Source: Streptomyces sp. RerS4 (GTDB taxonomy: Bacteria > Actinomycetota > Actinomycetes > Streptomycetales > Streptomycetaceae). From it: a DNA stretch of 64,000 nucleotides. Under the pieces are notes generated by a model. It worked only from the letters and a program-made list of their open reading frames with translations. It made no database searches and was not told the origin of the DNA. Shown here in pieces: positions 16,328-24,952 of this stretch. The stretch lies in contig NZ_CP097322.1 in the NCBI RefSeq assembly GCF_023515955.1, forward strand, positions 4,760,501-4,824,500, read 5' to 3'. The translations under genes and the position numbers were made by a program. Within the stretch, counting starts at the first letter, position 1. Every line of letters starts with the position of its first letter.

Positions 16328-17617
16328 GTGAAGCGCAAGCTCATTGCGGCGGTCGGTGTCGTGGGCATGATGGTCGGTGTCGCGGCATGCGGCAACGGCG
16401 GCGACGACAAGGCGAAGGCCGACGCGTCGGGTGGCGCGGCCAAGGAGATCACCGTCTGGGTGATGGACGGCTCCGCCCCGAAGGCGTGGATCGACGAGGT
16501 CAACAAGCAGTTCTCGGCCAAGCACCCCGGTGTGACGGTCAAGGTCGAGGAGCAGAAGTGGACCGGCATCCAGGAGAAGGTCACCACCGCCCTCTCGGAG
16601 AACAACCCGCCGGACGTCCTTGAGCTCGGCAACACCCAGACCGTCGGCTACGCGGTCACCGGTGGCCTCGCCGACCTCTCCGGCGACAAGGCCAAGCTCG
16701 GCGCCGACGCCTGGTCGAAGGGCATGACCGCCTCCGCCGAGGTCGACGGCAAGCTGTACGCCGCCCCGTGGTACGCCGCCAACCGCGTCGTCGTCTACGA
16801 CAAGAAGGCCTACGAGAAGGCCGGCGTCACCCCGCCGAAGACCCGTGACGAGTGGGTGGCCGGCCTGGAGAAGCTGAAGGCCTCCGACCCCTCCGCCCAG
16901 CCGATCTACCTCCCCGGCCAGAGCTGGTACATCCTCGCCGGCTTCATCTGGGACGAGGGCGGCGACCTCGCCGTCAAGGACGGCGGCAAGTGGAAGGGCC
17001 AGCTGGCCACCCCGCAGGCCGCCTCCGCGATGGACTTCTACAAGAAGCTCCAGTCCTTCTCCACGGCCCCCAAGGACAAGGACGAGGCCACCCCGCAGCA
17101 GTCCACCGACATCATCCCCAAGGGTGGCGTCTCCTCCTGGATCGGTCTCGGCTGGGAGGCCCAGGGCGCGCTGAAGGCCCTGAAGGACGCGGGCAAGGAA
17201 GGCGACTTCGGCTACTTCCCGATCCCGGGCAAGACCGCCGACAAGCCGGGCTCCGTCTTCCTCGGCGGCTCGAACCTCGCCGTGGCCGAGCGCTCCAAGA
17301 ACAAGGCGCTCGCCAAGGAGTGGCTGGCCCTCGCCGCCGGCAAGGAGCAGATGACCAAGTACGCCGCCGCCACCGAGGGCGCGCTGCTCCCGAACCAGGC
17401 CGCCGCGAACTTCGCCGCCGCCCAGGGCTCCTTCGCCGAGTCGATGGCCAAGGCCGCCCTCTCCGGCAAGATCACGCCGGTCACCGCCGGCTGGGCGAAC
17501 GTCGAGACCGAGCCGAACCCCATCAAGGAGTTCATGACCAAGGTCCTGAAGGGTGAGGACGCCGCCAAGGCGGGTGCGGAAGCGGACAAGGAAATCGCGA
17601 ACCGCATCAACAAGTAG
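16328..17617 (+). CDS. dasA: Chitobiose ABC transporter substrate-binding lipoprotein DasA
   Basis: 429 residues from GTG 16328, with GAGGAGGG six bases before. Type II signal peptide: basic KRK, hydrophobic core, lipobox VAAC with lipidated Cys21. The rest is an extracellular solute-binding family 1 protein. Among streptomycetes DasA binds N,N'-diacetylchitobiose for import by DasBC with a shared ATPase (MsiK, encoded elsewhere). The longer in-frame reading from 16238 runs through the operator region and was rejected. It is first in the dasABC(D) run. Confidence 0.95.
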   Translation: MKRKLIAAVGVVGMMVGVAACGNGGDDKAKADASGGAAKEITVWVMDGSAPKAWIDEVNKQFSAKHPGVTVKVEEQKWTGIQEKVTTALSENNPPDVLELGNTQTVGYAVTGGLADLSGDKAKLGADAWSKGMTASAEVDGKLYAAPWYAANRVVVYDKKAYEKAGVTPPKTRDEWVAGLEKLKASDPSAQPIYLPGQSWYILAGFIWDEGGDLAVKDGGKWKGQLATPQAASAMDFYKKLQSFSTAPKDKDEATPQQSTDIIPKGGVSSWIGLGWEAQGALKALKDAGKEGDFGYFPIPGKTADKPGSVFLGGSNLAVAERSKNKALAKEWLALAAGKEQMTKYAAATEGALLPNQAAANFAAAQGSFAESMAKAALSGKITPVTAGWANVETEPNPIKEFMTKVLKGEDAAKAGAEADKEIANRINK

Positions 17618-17763
17618 TCCCACCCGGCAGTACCCGCTACACCCGCAACACCCGCAGTCCCAGCAGTGTGATCGCACCGGGGGGTGCGGCAGGCGCCCCG
17701 CAGCGTCTGCCGCGCCCCCGGTCGCGCATTTGACTCCACAGTCAACCGCGAGGAAGCCCCGAC

Positions 17764-18783
17764 ATGACCGTGCACTCCCAGGGAGCGACGACCCGCGCTC
17801 CACAGGACGCACCACCGAAGCCCGCCGGCCGGACGAAGGCGCCCGGCGCCGCGACCGGCCCCAGCAGTCCGTCTCCTCGCGGGGGCAGAAAGTCGCTGCC
17901 CTCCGGGTGGCTGCCGTACCTGCTCATCCTGCCCGCGGTCCTCAGCCTCGCGACCCTGCTGCTGTATCCGCTGATCAAGAACGTGATCCTGTCCTTCCAG
18001 GACATCAACCGGATCGAGTTCGTCCGGCGCGAGTACCCGTGGGCCGGCCTGGAGAACTACACCCAGCTGCTCGGGGACTCGAACTTCTGGACCGTGGTCC
18101 TGCGCAGCTTCGGGTTCACCCTCGCCAACGTCGCGCTGATCATGCTGATCGGCAGCCTCGTCGGCATCCTGCTCAACCGCCTCGGCAAGTGGATGCGCCT
18201 GGTCCTTTCGATGGCGCTGGTGATGGCCTGGGCGATGCCCATCGTCGCCTCCGTCCAGGTCTTCCAGTGGCTCTTCGACGAGCAGTTCGGCGTCATCAAC
18301 TGGGTGATGCGCTCCGCCGGCTTCGCGGGCTACGACCAGCACAACTGGTTCGAGACGGGCCTGTCCACCCTGGTGATCGTCACGATCCTGGTGGTCTGGG
18401 GCTCGATCCCCTTCGTCGCCCTCAACATGTACGCCGGCCTCACCACCGTCGGCGCCGAGCTGTACGAGGCCGCCCGCATGGACGGCGCCAACGGCTGGCA
18501 GACCTTCTGGAAGGTCGTCTTCCCGCAGCTCAAGCCGTTCTTCCTGATCACCACCTTCCTTGAGGTGATCTGGGTCTTCAAGGCCTTCACCCAGGTCTAC
18601 GCGATGAACAAGGGCGGCCCCGACCGCGCCTCCGAGATCCTCCCGGTCTTCGCCTACGTCGAGGGCCAGAGCCAGTTCCACTACGGCCTCGCCGCCGCCA
18701 TCTCCGTCCTGACGATCGCCATCCTCATCGTCGTCATGTCCTTCTACTTCCGCCTGATCCTGAAGCAGGAGGAGGAGCAGTGA
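17764..18783 (+). CDS. dasB: Chitobiose ABC transporter permease DasB
   Basis: 339 residues: a disordered Ala/Pro-rich N-terminus of about 40 residues, then six predicted membrane segments. The EAA loop (YEAARMDGANGWQTFWKVVF) contacts the ATPase. It is a sugar-type permease of the MalF class. The 146-base gap after dasA holds no clear hairpin, so read-through is likely. It overlaps dasC by four bases. Confidence 0.93.
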   Translation: MTVHSQGATTRAPQDAPPKPAGRTKAPGAATGPSSPSPRGGRKSLPSGWLPYLLILPAVLSLATLLLYPLIKNVILSFQDINRIEFVRREYPWAGLENYTQLLGDSNFWTVVLRSFGFTLANVALIMLIGSLVGILLNRLGKWMRLVLSMALVMAWAMPIVASVQVFQWLFDEQFGVINWVMRSAGFAGYDQHNWFETGLSTLVIVTILVVWGSIPFVALNMYAGLTTVGAELYEAARMDGANGWQTFWKVVFPQLKPFFLITTFLEVIWVFKAFTQVYAMNKGGPDRASEILPVFAYVEGQSQFHYGLAAAISVLTIAILIVVMSFYFRLILKQEEEQ

Positions 18784-19679
18784 GCACCACCACCGCCCCG
18801 AAGCCGGCGCCTGCCCGCCCGTCCGCCCAGCCCGCGCAGCAGCTGCGCACCCGTCGCCCGCTGCGCCCCGCCACCGTCGCCAAGAACGTCGGCGCCCTGC
18901 TCCTGGCCCTCGTCTTCGTCTTCCCCGTGTACTGGATGTTCTCCTCGTCGCTCAAGCCGTCGAGCGAGATCCTCGCCAAGGACCCGGTGTTCGTCTTCAC
19001 GCCGACGCTGGAGAACTTCGACAAGGCCACCGGGGTCGACAACTTCTGGACGTACGTCACCAACAGCCTCGTCGTCACCGTCGGCGCCGTCCTGCTGGCC
19101 CTGCTCGTCGCCCTCGCCGCGAGCTTCGCCATCGCCCGCATGCGCTTCAAGGGCCGCAAGGGCCTCGTCCTCGCCGTGATGATGGCGCAGATGGCCCCCT
19201 GGGAGGTCATGGTCATCGCGATGTACATGATCGTCCGCGACGCCGAGATGCTGAACAACATCGGCGTGCTGACCGCCATCTACTTCGTGATGGTCCTCCC
19301 CTTCACCATCTGGACCCTGCGCGGCTTCATCGCCGCCGTCCCGGTGACCCTGGAGGAGGCCGCCCAGATCGACGGCTGCACCCGCGGCCAGGCGTTCCGC
19401 AAGGTGATCTTCCCGCTGCTGGCGCCCGGCCTGATGTCCACCTCGCTCTTCGGCTTCATCACCGCCTGGAACGAGTTCGCGATGGTCCTGATCCTCAGCA
19501 AGGACAAGACCGCGCAGACCCTCCCGCTGTGGCTCACCGAGTTCAAGACCGCCTTCGGCAACGACTGGGGCGCCACCATGGCCGCGTCCTCCCTCTTCGC
19601 GGTCCCGGTCCTGATCATCTTCATCTTCCTCCAGCGCAAGGCCGTCGGCGGCATGACCGCCGGCGCCGTGAAGGGATAA
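18780..19679 (+). CDS. dasC: Chitobiose ABC transporter permease DasC
   Basis: 299 residues from GTG 18780, overlapping the dasB stop (GTGA). MalG-class permease with six hydrophobic segments and EAA loop EEAAQIDGCTRGQAFRKVIF. No ATPase gene is present nearby, consistent with use of a shared ATPase. Confidence 0.93.
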   Translation: MSTTTAPKPAPARPSAQPAQQLRTRRPLRPATVAKNVGALLLALVFVFPVYWMFSSSLKPSSEILAKDPVFVFTPTLENFDKATGVDNFWTYVTNSLVVTVGAVLLALLVALAASFAIARMRFKGRKGLVLAVMMAQMAPWEVMVIAMYMIVRDAEMLNNIGVLTAIYFVMVLPFTIWTLRGFIAAVPVTLEEAAQIDGCTRGQAFRKVIFPLLAPGLMSTSLFGFITAWNEFAMVLILSKDKTAQTLPLWLTEFKTAFGNDWGATMAASSLFAVPVLIIFIFLQRKAVGGMTAGAVKG

Positions 19680-19685
19680 CGGCTC

Positions 19686-21173
19686 ATGACTGTCCTTGCG
19701 CACCGCACGGATACGTTGACCCGCGACGCGCTCGCGGTCCTCCAGCCCGGCTTCGAGGGCACCACCGCCCCCGCCTGGCTGCTGCGCCGGGTCGGCGAGG
19801 GCCTCACCGCCGTCGGCCTCTTCGGCCGCAACATCGCCTCCGCCGAGCAACTCGCCGCGCTCACCGAACGGCTGCGCCGCGAGCGCGACGACGTCCTCGT
19901 CGCCATCGACGAGGAGGGCGGCGACGTCACCCGCCTGGAGGTCCAGGGCGGTTCCTCCTTCCCCGGCAACCTGGCCCTCGGCGCCGTCGACGACACGACG
20001 CTGACCCGCGAGGTCGCCCGCGAGCTGGGCCGGCGCCTGGCCGAATGCGGCGTGAACCTCAACTGGGCCCCGTCCGCGGACGTCAACTCCAACCCGGACA
20101 ACCCGGTCATCGGCGTACGGTCCTTCGGCGCCGACACCGCACTCGCCGCCCGGCACACCGCCGCCTACGTGGAGGGCCTCCAGGCCGCCGGCGTCGCCGC
20201 CTGCACCAAGCACTTCCCGGGCCACGGCGACACCAACGTCGACTCGCACCACGCGCTGCCCCGCATCGACGTGGACCTCGACACCCTCCAGGCCCGCGAG
20301 CTGTTCCCGTTCAAGGCGGCCATCGAGGCCGGCACCAAGGCCGTCATGAGCGCCCACATCCTGGTGCCCGCCCTCGACCCGACCCGCCCGGCCACGCTCA
20401 GCCCGCAGATCCTGACCGGTCTGCTGCGCAAGGAGCTCGGCTACGAGGGCCTCATCGTCACCGACGGCATGGAGATGAACGCCATCGCCGGGACGTACGG
20501 CATCGAGCGCGGCTCGGTGCTCGCCATCGCGGCCGGCGCCGACGCCATCTGCGTCGGCGGCGGCCTCGCCGACGAGGCGACCGTGCTGCGTCTGCGCGAC
20601 GCGCTGGTCGCCGCCGTACGCGAGGGCGCGCTCCCCGAGGAGCGGCTCGCCGACGCCGCCGCCCGGGTGCGCGCCCTCGCCGAGTGGACCCGCCGGGTCC
20701 GACCGGACGCGCCGGCGGAGGGCGGCGCGTCCGGCATCGGCCTGACGGCGGCCCGCCGCGCGCTGGTCGTCTCGGGGCGGGCGGCTCCCGTCGTCGCCCC
20801 GTACGTCGCCACGCTCGCGCCCGTCGCGAACATCGCGGTCGGCCACGAGACCCCGTGGGGCGTCGCGGCCGAGCTGGCCGCGCTGGTGCCCGGCACCGAG
20901 GCGGGCGTCTACCCCGCCGGGGCGGCGGCCGCGGACATCCTCGCGGCGGCGGGGGAGCGTACCGTCGTCGCGGTCGTGCGCGACGCGCACCGGCACCCGT
21001 GGATGACCGAGGCCCTGGACGCGCTGGTGACGGCGCGGCCGGACACGGTGGTCGTGGAGATGGGCGTACCGCGCGCCGAGCCGCGCGGGGCGCTGTACGT
21101 CGCCACGCACGGCGCCTCCCGCGTCTGCGGGCGGGCCGCCGCCGAGGTCATCGCCGGCGCGCGGGCCTCGTAG
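19686..21173 (+). CDS. dasD: Glycoside hydrolase family 3 beta-N-acetylglucosaminidase DasD
   Basis: 495 residues. The NagZ-type GH3 signature KHFPGHGDTNVDSHH carries the acid/base His, and the nucleophile Asp is in IVTDGMEMNAI. No signal peptide is seen, so it should act in the cytoplasm on imported chitobiose or muropeptide sugars. It has a C-terminal domain beyond the (beta/alpha)8 barrel (from about residue 345), so it is longer than E. coli NagZ. It starts six bases after dasC and is ended by the terminator at 21254. Confidence 0.92.
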   Translation: MTVLAHRTDTLTRDALAVLQPGFEGTTAPAWLLRRVGEGLTAVGLFGRNIASAEQLAALTERLRRERDDVLVAIDEEGGDVTRLEVQGGSSFPGNLALGAVDDTTLTREVARELGRRLAECGVNLNWAPSADVNSNPDNPVIGVRSFGADTALAARHTAAYVEGLQAAGVAACTKHFPGHGDTNVDSHHALPRIDVDLDTLQARELFPFKAAIEAGTKAVMSAHILVPALDPTRPATLSPQILTGLLRKELGYEGLIVTDGMEMNAIAGTYGIERGSVLAIAAGADAICVGGGLADEATVLRLRDALVAAVREGALPEERLADAAARVRALAEWTRRVRPDAPAEGGASGIGLTAARRALVVSGRAAPVVAPYVATLAPVANIAVGHETPWGVAAELAALVPGTEAGVYPAGAAAADILAAAGERTVVAVVRDAHRHPWMTEALDALVTARPDTVVVEMGVPRAEPRGALYVATHGASRVCGRAAAEVIAGARAS

Positions 21174-21212
21174 CCGTCCACCCCTTCCGGGTCCCGCGGG
21201 TCAGGCAGGATC

Positions 21213-21252
21213 GGGAAGACGGGAAGACGGGAAGACGGGAAGACGGGAAGAC
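21213..21252. repeat. 8-bp tandem repeat, five perfect copies
   Basis: GGGAAGAC is repeated five times without a change between the dasD stop and its terminator. It may be copy-variable. Confidence 0.92.
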
Positions 21253-21253
21253 G

Positions 21254-21293
21254 CGAAGGGCCGGGCCCCCGAGGAGGGGGGCCCGGCCCTTCG
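21254..21293. terminator. Bidirectional terminator between dasD and nagB
   Basis: A 17-base inverted repeat (CGAAGGGCCGGGCCCCC at 21254-21270, complement ending at 21293) sits between convergent stops. Confidence 0.87.
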
Positions 21294-21314
21294 TCGTGCC
21301 GGTGGCTACACGCT

Positions 21315-22100
21315 CTACAGACCCTGCCAGGCCGGCTTGTTGGCGTAGGTGTGGCGGAAGTAGTCGGCCAGCTTCAGCTTGGAGGCGGCGGCCTCGTCCA
21401 CGACGACGGTCGCGTGCCGGTGCAGCTGGAGCGCGGAGGCCGGGACCAGCGCGGACAGCGGGCCCTCGACGGTCTGCGCGACGGCCTCGGCCTTGCCCTC
21501 GCCGGTGGCCAGCAGCACCAGGTGGCGGGCGTCGAGGATGGTGCCGATGCCCTGGGTGATGACGTGGTGGGGCACCTGGTCTATGTCGTTGTCGAAGAAG
21601 CGCGCGTTGTCCACGCGGGTCTGCTCCGTCAGCGTCTTGATGCGGGTGCGGGAGGCGAGGGAGGAGCAGGGCTCGTTGAAGCCGATGTGCCCGTCCGTGC
21701 CGATGCCCAGGAGCTGGAGGTCCACCCCGCCGGCGGCGGCGAGCGCCCGGTCGTAGGCCTCGCAGGCGGCCTGGACGTCCTCGGCGGAGCCGTCGGGGCC
21801 CATGAAGGAGGCCTCGGACAGGCCCAGGGGCTCGACGACCTCGCGGAGCACGACCGCGCGGTAGGACTCGGGGTGCCCGGCCGGCAGGCCGACGTACTCG
21901 TCGAGCTGGCAGATCCGGGCCTTGGAGGCGTCGACCTGCCCGGCCTTGACCTTGGCGGCGAGGGCCTCGTAGATGGGCAGCGGGGTAGAGCCGGTCGCCA
22001 CGCCCAGCAGGGCGTCGGGCTTGCGGCGGACCAGGGCGGCCATGGCCTCCGCGATGAGCTCGCCGCCTGCCTTGGCGTCCGGGACGATGACAACTTCCAC
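21315..22100 (-). CDS. nagB: Glucosamine-6-phosphate deaminase
   Basis: 261 residues. Conserved features: phosphate loop GVATGSTP, catalytic Asp in QLDEYVGL, and GIGTDGHIGFNEP with the Asp/His proton-transfer pair. It converts glucosamine-6-phosphate, the DasR effector, to fructose-6-phosphate and ammonia, so it also controls the inducer level. A dre lies 36-51 bases before its start. Confidence 0.96.
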   Translation of the reverse strand: MEVVIVPDAKAGGELIAEAMAALVRRKPDALLGVATGSTPLPIYEALAAKVKAGQVDASKARICQLDEYVGLPAGHPESYRAVVLREVVEPLGLSEASFMGPDGSAEDVQAACEAYDRALAAAGGVDLQLLGIGTDGHIGFNEPCSSLASRTRIKTLTEQTRVDNARFFDNDIDQVPHHVITQGIGTILDARHLVLLATGEGKAEAVAQTVEGPLSALVPASALQLHRHATVVVDEAAASKLKLADYFRHTYANKPAWQGL

Positions 22101-22135
22101 GCGGGGGCCTGCCGATCTGAGAGGGATCCGATGGT

Positions 22136-22151
22136 TGTGGTATAGACCAAT
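22136..22151. promoter_or_regulatory. dre operator of nagB
   Basis: TGTGGTATAGACCAAT matches the DasR dre core at 11 of 12 central positions (TGGTATAGACCA against TGGTCTAGACCA). It is placed 36 bases upstream of the nagB start. Confidence 0.88.
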
Positions 22152-22575
22152 CTAGCAGAGCCGGGGTGTGTGCGGGCGGCTCTGTGCCCCCTCCATGGTG
22201 TTCTTGATCGACCCTTGTCGCCACTGGCCTCCGGCGCCGCTGCGGGCGATGTTCGAGAGTCGAATTCGGCGGGGGCGCGGGCGGGAATTGCGTGCGGCGG
22301 CCGACGCGACGAAGGCACGGGGAAGCGCCGGGGAAGACACGGCGAAGCGCTGGGGAAAGCGTGGCGGGGAATGGGGCGCATCGGGCCCGGAAATTCCTCT
22401 GGGCCACGGTGCAGGACGGGACCCTCAACCCATCCGGCACCGTAGCCCGGAGTACTTACGGCCATCGGGTGTGCGGTTCCCGGTGGCCGGTGGGAGGTGC
22501 CTGCGCGGTCAGGGCAGAGCGCGCGGTTACCTCGATCCGTCCTCCTGTGCGGGGAGGGCGGAAGCTTGGCTCAAT

Positions 22576-22591
22576 TGTGGACTAGACCAAT
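22576..22591. promoter_or_regulatory. Orphan dre-like site upstream of the sensor kinase
   Basis: TGTGGACTAGACCAAT has one mismatch in the central TGGTCTAGACCA. It is 135 bases before the kinase start and 476 bases from nagB, so it is better placed for the kinase gene. Confidence 0.75.
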
Positions 22592-22726
22592 CTGTTCTGT
22601 CCATCCAATGACAAGGCCCGTGGACCCGTCACTTCCTCCAACAGTACGCGGCCTGTGGCCTTCCTGGATACTCCTGGGTATTCGCCGTGGGAAAAGTCAT
22701 CCCCGTACCCGGGGTACGCTCGCAAC

Positions 22727-24205
22727 GTGCCCTCCATGAACGACCTCGTACGCCAGCACACCGCTCTGGGTGAGACCGACCTGGAGTGGCTCCACCTGCT
22801 GGTCTCGGAGTGGCAGCTGCTCTCCGACCTGTCCTTCGCCGACCTCGTGCTCTGGGTCCCCACCCTCGACGGCACCCGCTACGTGTCGGTCGCGCAGATG
22901 CGCCCCAACACCGGCCCCACCTCCTACCAGGACGACATGGTCGGCCACCTGGTCCCGCGCGGCCGCCGCCCCCTGCTCGACGCCGCCCTCGACGAGGGCC
23001 GCATCGTGCGCGAGGGCGACCCGGAGTGGCGCGAGGAGGTACCGGTCCGCGTCGAGTCGATCCCGGTCCGCCGCGAGGGCCGCGTCCTCGGCGTGATCGC
23101 GCGCAACACCAACCTGCTCACCGTGCGTACACCGAGCCGACTGGAGCTGACCTACCTCCAGTCCGCCTCCGACCTCGCCCAGATGATCGCCGCCGGCTCC
23201 TTCCCCTTCCCCGGGCAGCAGGTCGACATGGACGCCTCCCCGCGCGTCGGCGACGGCCTCATGCGGCTCGACGCCGAGGGCGTGGTGACGTACGCGTCCC
23301 CCAACGCGCTCTCCGCCTACCACCGCCTCGGCCTCGCCGCCGACCTGGTCGGCCAGCACCTGGGCACCACCACCGCCGAACTCGCCCCGACCCGGGGCCC
23401 GGTGGACGAGGCGATCGTCAAACTCGCCAGCGGCTGGGCCCCCCGCGAGACCGAGGTCGAGGGCAACGGCGGCGTGATCCAGCTGCGCGCCATCCCGCTC
23501 AAGCCCAAGGGCACCCGGATCGGTTCCCTCGTCCTGTGCCGCGACGTCACCGAACTGCGCCGTCGCGAACGTGAACTGATCACCAAGGACGCCACCATCC
23601 GGGAGATCCACCACCGGGTGAAGAACAACCTCCAGACGGTGGCCGCCCTCTTGCGGCTCCAGGGCCGCAGGATGGATTCGCCGCAGGCGCGCGAGGCGCT
23701 GAACGAGGCGGTGCGCCGCGTCGGTTCGATCGCGATCGTGCACGAGACGCTCTCTCAGAACCTGGACGAGCGCGTGGAGTTCGACGAGATCGCCGACCGC
23801 GTGATCGCGATGGTCTCCGAGATCTCGCCCGGCAAGGTCGAGTGCCGGCGCACCGGCCGGTTCGGGATCCTGGACGCGGAGGTCGCCACCCCGCTGTCGA
23901 TGGTGCTCACCGAGATCCTCCAGAACGCGCTGGAGCACGCCTTCACCCAGGGGGAGGGCGGCCGGGTCGAGGTGTCCGCCGTCCGCTCCGGCGTCGGTCG
24001 CGAGGCCGCCCGCCTGTTGATCACCGTGTTGGACGACGGGTGCGGTCTGCCCGAGGGCTTCGACCCCCAGCGCGCCGGCAACCTCGGGCTGCAGATCGTA
24101 CGGACCCTCGTGGAGGGCGAACTCGGCGGCACCTTCGACATGGTGCGGGCCGAGCCGCGCGGCACGAAGGTCGTGCTCGACGTGCCGACCGGCCCGCAGA
24201 AGTAA
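22727..24205 (+). CDS. PdtaS-like sensor histidine kinase (GAF-PAS-HisKA_2)
   Basis: 492 residues, cytoplasmic. The N-terminal GAF-like domain is at about 1-150, a PAS-like domain at about 170-285 (LMRLDAEGVVTYASPNA), then a HisKA_2/HWE-type phosphoacceptor with REIHHRVKNNLQTVAALL, and an HATPase domain with LTEILQNALEHAF (N box) and VLDDGCGLPEGF (G box). It resembles mycobacterial PdtaS, which phosphorylates an ANTAR RNA-binding response regulator; no regulator is adjacent. GTG 22727 was taken as start (ATG 22736 is possible). TACGCT lies six bases upstream, consistent with a leaderless message. A hairpin at 24211 ends it. Confidence 0.88.
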   Translation: MPSMNDLVRQHTALGETDLEWLHLLVSEWQLLSDLSFADLVLWVPTLDGTRYVSVAQMRPNTGPTSYQDDMVGHLVPRGRRPLLDAALDEGRIVREGDPEWREEVPVRVESIPVRREGRVLGVIARNTNLLTVRTPSRLELTYLQSASDLAQMIAAGSFPFPGQQVDMDASPRVGDGLMRLDAEGVVTYASPNALSAYHRLGLAADLVGQHLGTTTAELAPTRGPVDEAIVKLASGWAPRETEVEGNGGVIQLRAIPLKPKGTRIGSLVLCRDVTELRRRERELITKDATIREIHHRVKNNLQTVAALLRLQGRRMDSPQAREALNEAVRRVGSIAIVHETLSQNLDERVEFDEIADRVIAMVSEISPGKVECRRTGRFGILDAEVATPLSMVLTEILQNALEHAFTQGEGGRVEVSAVRSGVGREAARLLITVLDDGCGLPEGFDPQRAGNLGLQIVRTLVEGELGGTFDMVRAEPRGTKVVLDVPTGPQK

Positions 24206-24210
24206 CGATA

Positions 24211-24239
24211 CGACCCCGTCACCCACAGTGACGGGGTCG
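24211..24239 (+). terminator. Terminator of the sensor kinase gene
   Basis: CGACCCCGTCAC at 24211-24222 pairs with GTGACGGGGTCG at 24228-24239 around CCACA. It starts five bases after the stop. Confidence 0.85.
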
Positions 24240-24276
24240 GTCGGTCGACACGGTCGACAGCACCCCGGACAGCACT

Positions 24277-24311
24277 GAGCCCCGGACCGAATGTTTCCCG
24301 GTCCGGGGCTC
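24277..24311 (-). terminator. Terminator of wblE
   Basis: A 13-base inverted repeat (GAGCCCCGGACCG at 24277-24289, complement at 24299-24311), 65 bases beyond the wblE stop on the minus strand. Confidence 0.78.
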
Positions 24312-24376
24312 AAGAGCACGTTGCTGAGCGCTTATACGGTTACTACGCGCTGCGGCTCGAGGCTCGAAAGTCGATG

Positions 24377-24634
24377 TCAGGCGGTGGCGTTACGCGCCCG
24401 ATTGCGAGCGGCGCGGCGCTTCATGGCGCGGCGCTCGTCCTCGCTGAGACCGCCCCAGACGCCGGAGTCCTGACCGGACTCAAGCGCCCACTGCAGGCAC
24501 TGCTCCATGACGGGGCAACGGCGGCAGACGGCCTTGGCTTCCTCGATCTGCAGCAGCGCAGGACCGGTGTTGCCGATGGGGAAGAAGAGTTCCGGGTCTT
24601 CCTCGCGGCAAACGGCGTTGTGACGCCAGTCCAT
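24377..24634 (-). CDS. wblE: WhiB-like iron-sulphur regulator WblE
   Basis: 85 residues. Iron-sulphur cysteines are Cys9, Cys37, Cys40 and Cys46 in the WhiB pattern C-x(n)-CxxCxxxxxC. The G(V/I)WGG turn is present as SGVWGGLSEDER, followed by a basic C-terminal tail. WblE (WhiB1 in mycobacteria) is an essential-type [4Fe-4S] protein that binds the principal sigma factor and is NO-sensitive. ATG 24634 is preceded by AAGGAG; a longer in-frame reading upstream was rejected. Confidence 0.94.
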   Translation of the reverse strand: MDWRHNAVCREEDPELFFPIGNTGPALLQIEEAKAVCRRCPVMEQCLQWALESGQDSGVWGGLSEDERRAMKRRAARNRARNATA

Positions 24635-24952
24635 GGCTGCTCCATCTCCTTGTATTGCGGGCAGGTTGCTTGTGAATGTGAACGCTTTCACGAATCCCCC
24701 CGTGAGGGAAGGGCCGACGCCCAGTTGCCTGGTGCGGTCCGAGATGCGTGGAGGGGTTCTGGCGTTCTGTTGGGTGCCGGGTTCTGCGGGCTGTCCCGAT
24801 CGCCATGTAGAGATTCGCAAACCTCGGACGGGGATACAACCCCTTCCGGAAAGTTTTTTTGGATTCGTCGGTGTCTACTAGGTCACAGCCCTAGTTCCTG
24901 GGGGTGGACCGGCGTGTAAACGTTCGAGTAGAAGGACTTTTGGCCCTTCCAC
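24635..24952. other. 318-bp promoter region of wblE
   Basis: Gene-free. It holds the wblE ribosome site, a small inverted repeat GTGAA-CGCT-TTCAC at 24678-24691 inside the probable 5' leader, and a T-rich patch near 24856. I see no clear sigma consensus. The stop of the lipid kinase lies at the far end. Confidence 0.6.

Larger units (their letters stand above)
22101..22726. other. 626-bp gene-free region between nagB and the sensor kinase
   Basis: It contains two dre sites (22136-22151 and 22576-22591) and between them a purine-rich stretch with irregular GGGGAA motifs (about 22310-22380). I see no open frame with codon bias on either strand. Confidence 0.7.

Noticed and set aside
18744..21110. 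788-residue minus-strand frame across dasC-dasD
   Set aside because: Antisense shadow rich in Asp, Gly and Val; dasC and dasD carry all family motifs.
22310..22380. GGGGAA-rich stretch as a CRISPR or satellite array
   Set aside because: Spacing and sequence are irregular and no repeat-spacer pattern exists.
24835..24880. SigR-type promoter for wblE
   Set aside because: GGAAG and GTT are present on the minus strand but spaced by 20 bases and the -35 lacks the final T; not close enough to the GGAAT-N18-GTT consensus.
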